NCBI GenBank assembly: GCA_036250195.1
Contig: JAVHZZ010000003.1
Coordinates: 295,149,565-295,213,564, forward strand
Length of the DNA stretch: 64,000 nucleotides
Reading direction: 5' to 3'
DNA from: Mixophyes australis
Taxonomy: Eukaryota > Chordata > Amphibia > Anura > Limnodynastidae
The position numbers were made by a program, and so were the translations under genes. Positions 50,401 to 62,800 of the stretch are shown piece by piece (position 1 is the first letter of the stretch; the number at the start of each line of letters is the position of its first letter). The notes beneath the pieces were generated by a model. The model was not told the DNA's origin and did no database searches. It saw only the letters and a program-made list of their open reading frames with translations.

Positions 50401-53400
50401 GAATTAGAGGCAGAACTAGCGAGCTATGGGCCCCCAGTGCAGGGGAGGAGAGAACTGGGGCCCACAGCTCACTAATTCCCCATGCTGCGGGCCCCATTGT
50501 CTCCATGGGCCCCGGTGCACAGCACCTGCTGCACTAAAGGTAGCTCCGCCACTGAAATGAGTCGTGTATTTAGAATAATATTTTCATACTATGGTTGAGC
50601 AGGTTCCTCATTGTCTGTTTGTTAATACCCAGTCTTGTTTCATTACTGTGGTTGTTCCCAAATTGAAATTGCTACTGAGTGCACTGCCGCCATTTAAATA
50701 AATGTTAATAAACAAATGTTTTGTACCTTTATCTTTGCTCATGGAGCAGACTTTAGCAAAAGACATTAAAGAGATGAGCGAAGAAATGGACAAGAACAAG
50801 AATCTGTTTTTCCAAACATTTACAAGCAGTGGGGACTATCAGGAAATGATAGAGGACACATTGTATTGTCTTCTAAGAAGACTAAACTCTTTAGAGTCAG
50901 TTGTTAACCACAGATGTTATCAAATGAAAGAAAGACTGCAGGATCTTCTGACCTTCCAGGTATGATATCATCATTATCATCATCATTTATTTATATAGCG
51001 CCACTGATTCCGCAGCGCTGTACAGAGAACTCATTCACATCAGTCCCTGTCCCATTGGAGCTTACAGTCTAAATTCCCTAACATAAACACACATAGACAG
51101 AGAGAGAGTAGGGTCAATTTTCATAGCAACCAATTAACCTACTAGTATGTTTTTGGAGTGTGGGAGGAAACCAGAGCACCCGGAGGAAACCCACGCAAAC
51201 ACGGGGAGAACATACAAACTCCACACAGATAAGGCCATGGTTGGAAATTGAACTCATGACCCCAGCGGTGTGAGGCAGAAGTGATAACCACTTAGCCACC
51301 GTGCTGCTCATGACATTTGTATTACGTTCTGTTATCAGGGATCATTAACAGCATATTGAAATAACTAATTATTTTCATGCATGTCACAACTACAGTTCAA
51401 AAATGTTTATTGATATGTCATGGAGACGCCTTTGCTGCACTATGACACCAAAAAGACAATACAAAGGAAACAGCAAACTAAGCCACACGTCCAGTCAAGC
51501 ACAACACATCCATGAACAACATCCTCTGTTCACAGCGCACCAACCTTGGGCACACTCTAGTATATAACATAGGGTAATCTGAAAATAGAATGGCGCATGT
51601 CATCTTTAGACAACATATGTGTCCGTATGGAATACATCATCGCTGTTATTAACAATTCGACTAATATTTTGCAAAGCCCTGTGAACCCTGGGCATCGGAT
51701 AACAATAGCCACCTACCTTCCATGTCTTAAGCTCTTACCCTTCATAAACCCCTACTCGCCTTCCCCCTGAGCTCTGTGCTCCCTCCACCTTGATCTTCTC
51801 CCTATTCATTACTGCTACCTTTCCCTCTCCCCCTTTTTCTCCCCCCTAAGTAATATGAAATCCTGGTTGACAATCTTAATATGCCTCCTTTTTTTTCCCA
51901 GCATTTATCTCTTTCAAACTCTGCTTGTAATTATTTGGAGATATATGTTCATGTTTCTGACAACCTCTCTATTTTATTATTTCTACTTATCTTAAAATGT
52001 TGATCTATGTTATTATAGCTCTCATGATTTCTTTTTTTTTGAGTTTAAATGTTATTGTAAGATTGTTCAACCTCGCAATCAGTAAAGTTAATAAAAAAAA
52101 GACCAATGACATCATATGTGTCACAAAGCAGTGTGTAGGGGCGCACTACAGCACTGGATATAATGCAACCACAGCAAAACACCCACTCCCTCCTCACCAC
52201 ACACACACACACACACACACCTAGTGGTCCAGGTAGACATTGCACAGGTAATGCACAAGTATTATAAGTAAGCATCAATGAAACTATTGGCCATAATAAC
52301 CAATGCAATTGTGCTTGTTTGCAGCCTTTAATTTGTGTAAATGTGTTGTGTTTATAGAATGATTTGAAGATACTCTTTACTTCCTTGGCTGATAGCAAAT
52401 ACCTCATATTGCACAAACTGGCTGAAGCAGCGGAAAGACCTGCAAAAGACCAGATGCAGGTAATATATTGATAACGTTCATTATGGTGTCTGATAAGTAA
52501 TATTGATTATGTGTTTGTAGCTCATACACCTCTTAAAATACGTGACACTTTGTTTTTTACGTGTGAAGTACAAATTACAAACAAAAGATCGCTGCTTACT
52601 CCTCTTTATAATTATCCTGTTGGAGCTTTTCTCACTGTATTGTTGCATTCCAGCAAGACACAGCCTTGTGTGTTATCATCTTCACTTACGTTGTATCTGT
52701 CTAATTCTGGGTGTTATTTACTAAAAAAAATGCAAATGTGCAAAAACCCATATTAACCAGTCAGACATTTGCCGTCATTGGGGATTTTTCTCTAAAATTA
52801 TTTAAATCAAACACAGAGTAAAAATACTTTATCTGTATGCTAGGATGTGTGCTATTTAGTAACTCCAGTAATTTTTAGAGCATTGCCATATCATTTTTGT
52901 TAAAAAGTTTGTAGTTGTTACATAATCACTGGATAAAAATAACAACATGTAATAACAACATGTGTATTGTACTGAATGGCAGGAAACCACTTAAAAAAAC
53001 ACATTTTAAACATATTTTTGTATGCCATTCATTTTAAAGTCCCTATATACTGTAAAAAAATACTTTTAAATTATAACAATTCCTTTTTAAGCTATGTGTT
53101 GTATGTCAGTCTTATTCATGATCTTTTTATAGAATTTGATGTCCATGATAACGATTTTATCTAACACCAAAAATTAAGAATTCTTAATTTATGACTCCTA
53201 TTATAGACGATGGTGTAATTTTTACTTCAAGCTATCTTTACACCTTTTTTGACCCCATTCTCCCTCTAAGTCACTTTAATAGAATAAACCCATAGGACCT
53301 TATTTAGAGTCGGACGCAAAGTCCGTTTTAGGCGCATCCAGCAAAAAAATCACTACCAAGCATGTGCAGAAAGCACCAAATCCGCCTGCATCTTGGACGC

Positions 53401-54390
53401 AATTAACACTTGCGACAGCTTGCGACTCACTACGAGAGAATGGGAGGAACACGGATTTGTGAAGGCGTGACCATGTAAATAAATCCTAGTCGCAGTGAGG
53501 CGCAGAAGCAACACACGTCAAAACAGGGCTAAAGCTGTGTGGCAGGAATTAGGTGGCGCAAGCGTTAGCTAGCTGCAGGAACTGCTCGCAGCTCAATAGG
53601 GTATTACAAGTGGGATGCAACTGGGGTTGCTTGCCACTCGTAATACTCTACCAAGCTGTGGCACACTCCCACTCCTACACTTTTTAAACGACTTTGCGTC
53701 CGACTCTAAATGAGGTCCATATTGTCTAACTTGCACTAGTTCACTCAAAGGTAATTATTTTTTTTATATTTCAAAGCTGTTTACTGACTGGTTGCTATAC
53801 TTTACAGCACATTTTCATTTTAGTTATAAATAAACCCAATAGCTATTTGTATCTGTCTCTTGAAATCCTTATTCTTCTGCATTTCATATTTCCAGGGATT
53901 CTCCCCTTTTCTTGAATCTACAGGAACCCTCTATCAGATGGGTCACATTCCAAGATACCATTAGCACTATACTTGGATGCTGTTAACACAATGTAAAACG
54001 TTGTTGTGTGTACTGTCTGTCATTTTCTATTCAGTGCTCATCCACTGTGTTTATCTGTTTGTGTCTAGGAAGCTTTTCTTTCATTCTCAGTTACTGCATA
54101 AAAGCATCAGTAGTCAGATATAGAAATGATATATGGTATAATCTACCCCTACTGTACATTTCAAGGACATTAGAAGTCACTGAGGATTCTGTCTCCATTA
54201 AAAAAGGCTGCAGTGCTTTTATACAGGTGACAGAATCTAAAGAAACCTCTGGGGCATGTTATAATTTACAGTTGGTTGTGCTTTATACCTTATAATACAC
54301 AAGTTTTCCTATTGACGCAATGACATTAGAACTTACTGATTATAAGAAACTAAATCAGAACCCACCAATTAGTTATACATACTGTGTATG

Positions 54391-54457
<67 letters not shown>

Positions 54458-57400
54458 AATTCACCTCTCTATCTCTTAGTATCACTTGTGTATTTGACAT
54501 CCAAGTACCAATGGTCAGTACACACTATTGTGTTATAGACATTTTATTAAAGGTGTAACATTTGTGTTACATACTGTAACATTTTATTGTACAGGTGTAA
54601 GTAATATTATGTATATAATGTTTCGTAGCATATTTGCCCTGGAAATGTGTGAGGTTAGCAAAGTATCTTACCTTACTGTTATTACAAACTGGTGAATAAT
54701 AAATATGTTGCTTTATTTTATTCCCCCCCCAATAAATTTGTTAAATAAAAATACATCTGTCTTCTTACTGAATATGCAATTATTAGTTTGTATGGAAGTA
54801 AATAAAATAAAAAAGAGATTACAACAGGCATCAAAAATCAAAGTATAAACAGCAGAACATGAAAAAAAGTGACACTATAGTTAAGATGTAAACATTTCCA
54901 ACTTTATATAAAATCATTTATATGTTAGAGGCTTGAAGGTTAGCTTGGACATTTCCCATAAACAAAGATTTATATAGTTTACCACCTGCACAGGTTCCCG
55001 GCTGTCATTGGTAGACGGTGATTTCTGTATAATGTCCAGGAACCTTAACAAGTGTTTCCCGGCAGTTAGGTTGCTCCTGTGCAGCATTTAGCATAGAATG
55101 ATATATAGGTGGACAATTGCTATACTATTTATCTCTCCCAGAAACCTGTGTGAGGTCATCTGTGGGGTTTCCACTAAGGACGAAGAACCCACGGGTCTAG
55201 TAGTACCCATCGACCTGAGTATCAAAACTAATGTTACTGCATATAAACACATGCTGTTTGTATTAAAAATAAAATGTAATCTTTTTAGGGGGTTAAAAGA
55301 GTAAATAAAATATTTAAAGGGGCATATTCAATTGTTGGTGTTATAGCCAAAAATCTTGCGGCGTGCGCACTATTACCGTTATTACGGTAGTTTTCTCGCT
55401 GGATTTCAGCTCGCGGCTCAGGGAGCTGCGAGCTGAAATCCAGCTTACCATTACTGAAATAAAGGTAATAGTTTTAATGCCGCGGGGATTCTAAACAATT
55501 GAATATGCCCCAAAAAGTGATGGTAAATGTAAAAAACAAACCCAAGCAACCAACACAACATTTATATATAACATTTATTATGACACTTATTAGTGAGCAT
55601 AATCTCTAAGTGCATTTTTCCTGTTATATCCAAAATAAATGAAAGGTTGTTTATAAAAATATGCTACCACAAAAAGTACATTTTGTCCTTAACAAAAGCA
55701 AGCAAAGTAAAATTCAATTGGGTAGAATAGGTAATAAAAAAGTCATGCCTGATGAAACCGATTAAAAGAGATAATGTGGGACTTGTTCTGGTCATATGTG
55801 TCAAAACACATGTGAGTCCTGAAGGGGTTAATGATAGTTGTCTTACATGGCATGTCATCTCTCTGGCACTTTGGTTTTTAATTTTTACTGCTATCCTAGA
55901 TAGTTACACTTCAGGAGGACTGCCTAGTGTTCTTCTACTGCCTAGATAGGTACACTTCAATAGGAGGACGGCCTAGTGTTCTTCTACTGCCTGGATAGTT
56001 ACACTTCAGTAGGAGGACTGCCTAGTCTTCTTCTACTGCCTAGATAGTAACACTTCAACAGGAGGGCTGCCTAGTGTTCTTCTACTGCCTAGATAGTTAC
56101 ACTTCAGTAGGAGGACTGCCTAGTGTTCTTCTACTGCCTAGATAGTTACACTTCAGTAGGAGGACGGCCTAGTATTCTTCTACTGCCTAGATAGTTACAC
56201 TTCAGTAGTAGGACTGCCTAGTCTTCTTCCACTGCCTAGATAGTTACACTTCAGTAGGTAGACTGCCTAGTCTTCTTCTACTGCCTAGATAGTAACACTT
56301 CAACAGGAGGGCTGCCTAGTGTTCTTCTACTGCCTAGATAGTTACACTTCAGTAGGAGGACTGCCTTGTGTTCTTCTACTGCCTAGATAGTTACACTTCA
56401 GTAGGATGACTGCCTAGTCTACTCCTACTGCCTAGATAGTTACACTTCAGTAGGATGAATGCCTAGTCTACTCCTACTGCCTAGATAGTTACACTTCAGT
56501 AGGAGGACTGCCTAGTGTTCTTCTACTGCATAGATAGTTACACTTCAATAGGAGGACTGCCTAGTCTTCTTCTACTGCCTAGATAGTAACACTTCAGTAG
56601 GAGGACTGTCCAGTGTACTTCTATTGCCTAGATAATAACACTTCAGTAGGAGGACTGTCCTGTGTACTTCTACTGCCTAGATAGTTACACATCATTAGGA
56701 GGACTGCATAGTGTCCTTATACTGTCTAGATAGTTACACCTCAGTCCTCCCAGATCTGAACTTCCAGATCCAGTCTCCACCCACACATTTGCACAATATT
56801 CCATATTTGAGAGCAAAGGTTTGTCCACAGCTCAGAAAGGCAGAAGTAGATGTCAGGCCTGAATTTATCTTTACGTTTCACTTTTCCTACGCGCTTGACC
56901 TTCCCATTGAATTGCCCTGTCTCTGCAAAGCTCCATAGTTCTAACCATTGCCGCCTTCCACAGAAATGGTTGCTGGTCTAAAATATAAAGAAATAAATGT
57001 ATTCGGCCAGTAAATTAAATCATTGTTATAATTATGCTGGCAGTTATTTGTGAAAATAAAAATAGTAAAATGTTGAAACAAGGTGGAGCCTGCCGCATCT
57101 ACAAATTAGTCCCCGGTCTCTGCATCCTTTGCATACATCTGAGTCTGGATGAAAGGGATTTGCATGACATCCCTAACAGGAAAGTTCATCTGCACTCCAC
57201 CACACTGACATGTTGTAATTGATGCCCAATGTCAAGCAAATGGTCATAACAAAAATACAAATTATAATTAGTTTTTTCTAATTTCCACTTTGTAACAGCA
57301 TCCTTCAAATAAAACTCTTCATCCTACAAGAATAAAAAGATAATGAGAATCAAACAAACTCACTTTACAAGTGTGTACAAGAAGTTTTCAAAAAAATAAT

Positions 57401-59261
57401 AGGGACAGCAATGTGATTTACAAAAATTAAATTTTCTATAAGATCATATGCATGCATATATTTAAATAACTCACTGACATGACCACTTCACCCATTATTA
57501 TTTATTTATATAGTGTTAACCAACAGAGAATGTTTATGCAATGTTTATCAGTCTCTGGCCCAAAGGAGCTCACAGTCTAAATTATCTACCACAAATCGTT
57601 TAACCTGCTGGAGGCACCCGAATGAAACCCACACAAACATGGGGAAAACATATAAACTCTGCACAGACAGTGCCCTGGTGAAAATAGAACTTAATGCTTC
57701 AGCAGTGTGAGATAGCAATGCTAACCATTGTGCCACAGTGCCACTTATATGACCAGCATTCTTCAATTACTAAAGCTCAGCCATTTTGGGACACATAAAT
57801 TCATAGCTTCTTAGTATACAAACTCAGAATGGCTATTAAACTAAGCAGAGGATATTCCAGTAGGCTCCAAGCCTACTTGGGCCCTTCAGCATGTCTGAAG
57901 GAAAGCATGGAGAAACTCATTTTATTTTCTCTGATATCACATAGTCATTATAAAATCTGCCCATATTGTATGTTACTGTGTATTTTTGGAATAAAATATA
58001 TTTTTGAATCTATCGTGGACTCTTGTAAACTTTAGCAATGCACTCTGACATTGATTGTATAAATAACAATTTTAGTACAATTTGCAAAGTAGTAGTAGGT
58101 TATCATATTTTAGCGTATCTTCACATATGCAAATGTATATAAATATGGCAGTATTTCTACTGCCTGAGATACCTCTCCCTCCCTCTCTCTCCCCACCTCT
58201 CTCCCTCTCTTCCCCCACCCCCCTCTCTCCCTCTCTCTCTCTCCCCCCTCTCTCCCCCCCTCTCCCTCTCTCTCTCTCCCCCCTCTCCTTCTCTCTCTCC
58301 CCCCCTCTCCCTCTCTCTCTCTCCCCCCTCTCTCCCTCTCTCTCTTTCCCCCCTCTTCCTCTCCCCCCCTCTCTCCCTCCCCCCTCTTGCTCTCTCTCTC
58401 TCACCCCCTCTCTCCCTTTCTCTCTCTCCCCCCTCTCGCTCTCTCTCCCCCCTCTCTCCCTCTCTCTCTCTCGCCCCCTCTCTCTCTTTTTCTCTCTCCC
58501 TCCTCTCGCTCTCTCCCCCCTCTCTCCCTCTCCCCCTCTCTTCCTCTCTCTCTCTCCCCCTCTCTTCCTCTCTCTCTCCTTCCCTCTCTCTCCCCCCCTC
58601 TCCCTCTCTCTCGCTCTCTTTCTCTCACCCCCTCTCTCCCCTTCTCTCTCTCCCCCTCTCTCCCTCTCTCTCTCTCTCCCTCTCTCTCTCTCCCTCTCCC
58701 TCTCTCTCTCTCCCTCTCTCTCTCCCTCTCTCTCTCTCTCCCTCTCCCTCTCTACCTCTCCCTCTCTCTCTCTCTCCCTCTCTCACTCTCTCTCTCACTC
58801 TCTCTCTCTCTCCCTCTCTCTCCCCCTCTCTTCCTCTCGCCCCCTCTCTTCCTCTCTCTCTCTCCCCCCTCTCTTCCTCTCTCTCTCTCCCCCCTCTCTT
58901 CATCTCTCTCTCTCTCTCCCTTTCTCTCTCTCTCTCCCCCCTCTCTTCCTCTTTCTTTCCCCCCTCTCGCCCACTCTCCCCCCCTCTCGCTCTCTCCCCC
59001 TCTCTCCCTCTCTCTCTCCCACCCTCTCTTCCTCTCTTTCTCCCCCCCTCTCTTCCTCTCTCTCTCCCCCCTCTCTTCCTCTCTCTCTCCCCCCCTTTCT
59101 CTCTCCCTCTCTTTCCCTCTCCCTCTCATCAGAATATGGTGGTACATTACAGTGAGATTACACTCATCACTTTGCAAATCCTGTTTCCAAAATGCCAATC
59201 TTTGCAACAAATAAAAAGAAAACCTTGCGTGATTTTGCTGTTCCAACAATATATTGTTATA

Positions 59262-59308
<47 letters not shown>

Positions 59309-59774
59309 TTTTTATTATTTCCTATATTACTTATATAAATAATGTGTCATAGGCAATTTTGCAAGCAGAGGAGAGTTTAAAAGAACTGGATACAGAAATC
59401 ACTGAGTTGAAAAAGTGTGGAGACAAACTGCAAGTGGATCAGCCATCAATGCAAGAACTATCAAAACTTCAGGTAATGATGGTACAAACAAATAAAAGAC
59501 ATCCTAATTAGATACCTAATAATCAAATAAAATACAAGAGTTATTAATAACATACACAAAATTCTCTGTGTGAGAAATGTACAAGAGCTTATTAGACTGA
59601 TATATATATTCTGTATGTGTCTCATTCTTAAATGGCAATCGTTGCTCTCAGATACATAGCAAATGTTCAGTGAATATAATGTCCCAGCATCTCAATGTTG
59701 TCATAGTAGGGAAACTTCTATACACGCATATACTTAGTTGCATTTTAATATTGGCATAATGATCAATAACAACA

Positions 59775-59852
<78 letters not shown>

Positions 59853-62800
59853 TCTTTGGTTTCACTGGTGCCATTGGGTATAAACTCTGCCTTGCAGCAG
59901 TACTGTAACCAGGAATGCCTACTTTGCATTTACTCTACCTGTATAAAGCTATGGATCACTGATGACATATCACTTCTCTGCAGGATACCTATGATGAATT
60001 GATGGTGATCATCAACTCAAGGAGAACTGGGCTGAATCAGAACCTTGCTCTGAAGAGTCAGTGTGAGAGAGCCCTGCAAGATCTAGCTGACCTGATTGAG
60101 ACAGGAAAGGAGAAGATGTCAGGAGGCCAGAAATGCATTGTTTCCTCCAGAGATGAGGTCCACGTGATGCTAGACAAGCATAAGGTAAATGTATAGACAC
60201 AGCACAACCCAGTAATAATGGATGCCATTGTCCATTATATATTAGATTTGATGTCTTCTATCAAAACCATGTGTTAAACTAATTGTTAGGGAAAATAACA
60301 AAACAGATGATGTTCCATCTGTGGAAGACTAGTGGCAACCATAAGCCTTTCCCTGTCTCTATTCTGTTTATTAGATGTTGTGGCTTGTAGACCATTTTAG
60401 TATATGAATCTTTAAAAAAAAATAAAAATAAAATAAGCATAGCATTTATTATCTATGTACATGCTATATTAATACTTTACACATGTTACTGCTAACAGCT
60501 TTTGACATAAGCTTCCAGAAGAGATGACAGAGGTCTTCGCCTATAGTAGCCGCCTTTTCCGTAGAGCTTGTTGCGCTCACAGGTACTTGGATGCCCCCAG
60601 GTCTTAACTCTTAGCGTAGTGGAAGTTAATATACAATACCACAGCATGTAGTTAGGAGGCAGTAGTCAAGACAGGAGCGGATGATCAAGAACAGCCTGGG
60701 GTCAGGGATCCGTAGGAGGCAGAGTAGTCAGGGACAGACCAAAGGGTCAGAGCTGGCAGCAAGCAGGGATATCCACATAACAAAGCCAAAGATCAGGGCA
60801 AACTGAGTACAAGCAGGACCCAGAAACAAGCCAGAAGTCACAACAGGGGTCAATCAGAAGTTGGGCTGAGTATCCACAGAAACACCGGAACACAGGGCAC
60901 CGCGTTGGCTTGTTACAATATATGGCATGTAATTTGACATGTCTGACATGGCAATGTTTGAATTTATAAATTAATTTCAGTTAGTGCATTTAAGTAAATG
61001 AAGATGTAAAAAAACATGCATCAGAACTCATTGTAAAGTAAAACATTCTACTAAATGTTTAAGTAAGCTGTATAAAGCCTTTGGAAAGTCATCTTGTCAG
61101 AAGAATCAGAATGGAAATGCACTCTTATGTTTGACATCTATAACTAAGACATCAATAGTAAGACAGATTTACCCCTTATTATGTGTTAATCCTACCAGAC
61201 TCTGTGCCCTCTAGAGGATCCAGGCCTTGTGCCACTGATACAGTGAGGATAAATGTCAATCATTTGGATTTGTTGTGCAATTTTATATTATTATTCTAAA
61301 AGACACAACGGTCCAACTCTTTTTAATTGCCCCAGCTTCTCTGAAACCTCCATAAACTCTATAGGAGATTATTTTCTGAATAACATATAAACCAATACTT
61401 ATAACACACATGCACCCTCCCTTATGGAAATACATGGACAGCACTAGGTAGCATATGCTGCCCTACCATGTCCTCTGTCACTGTCTAAAATACAGAACTT
61501 GATTGGTACCAATGGCAAAGTTTGTGGACAAAGTTCTACAGTTGCTCCACTGTTTAGACTCTTTATACTGGATGTGGTAGAGTTGTGTTATTGGTAAATA
61601 TTGGATACTTGGTTGTATATCATTAAGGCACAGGGAAATTCATCGCGAAGGCTGGGGTTAGTACCTATAAATAATATCGTTAAATTGAAATGTTAGACCC
61701 CATCACCCTCTATTGCTAATCCATAAATGTCTTCCAGGAGTACTTCCAAGGCTTGGAGTCGCACATGATCCTCACAGAAACACTTTTCAGAAAGATCAGC
61801 AGCTACGCATCCCCTGGGGAGGCTCAGCGACACTCAGACTTGATGGCAAGAGCATCCACAGTGCTAAAACAAGCTCACAAGAGAGGTGTGGAGCTAGAGT
61901 ACATACTAGAGGTAAACCTTTTCTAAGGCACTTCATTCTTAATTGCTCATTGTTTTTGCAACTTACCAAAATGAGTGTATGGTGTCTGTATAAAATGTAG
62001 AAATCATAATAAGTTTAATACAGTACATTTGGGAATATATTGTAGGTCATTTAGTCAGCCTTTAGTAAGATGATAATGCACAGCATCCCATAGTATCCAC
62101 TTATACAAAACGTTCACTAGGTCAATCTATTCTTATTGCTATCTGGTTGCTATAGATTGCTGCACATTAGCCCCTATAATATGAAAAGGTGGTTGAACAA
62201 TGTTGTCATGGCGAACCTTATTTCTTTGTCCATGATATTATATTGTACTGTGCTGTCCATACTGTAGCTGGATTATAACAATACTTCCCATTTAGCAATT
62301 TCCAAAATCAACTGAGCAGAGTAATTGCACAATGAGGCTCATGTGTCATGCAATATATCAGTTGCAGCTTCCTTCCCTGGCATGAAATGCAATTTTTCCA
62401 TTTAGTTAATTAAGGTCAACACATGCAAGGTCATTTTTCAACTTTTTGGTACATTATGATCATTTAAATACACACATCGGGCCTGAGCCATTAAGGAGAG
62501 CAAAGCATAAAAGGGAGTAACTTTGCACCTGGGTAAAATCATGTTGCATTGGAGAGGAGGTAAATTTAAAATGTGGGAACAGATTTATAGTTGGTGTAGG
62601 GCATGTACTAGATCAAATTTAAATTTCAGTGTAAAAATAAAGCTATCAAGTATTTGTGTGCTACATTAAAAAGCAGACAGTGTTTAACTTGTGTGCAAAA
62701 TAATAAACTAATTTGCACCCCTTGCATTGTAACATGATTTGTCCAGGAGCAAACTTACTCCTTTTTATGATTTGCTCTCCTTAATGCCTCAGACCCTGAG

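Noticed and set aside
55889..56740. Regular direct repeats that could suggest a CRISPR array
   Set aside because: Whole 49-bp units are repeated with no unique spacers, in a vertebrate intron: a minisatellite.
58072..59249. Long open frames (357 and 275 residues on plus; Arg/Glu-rich on minus)
   Set aside because: Pure consequence of the C/T simple repeat; composition has no resemblance to a folded or known protein.
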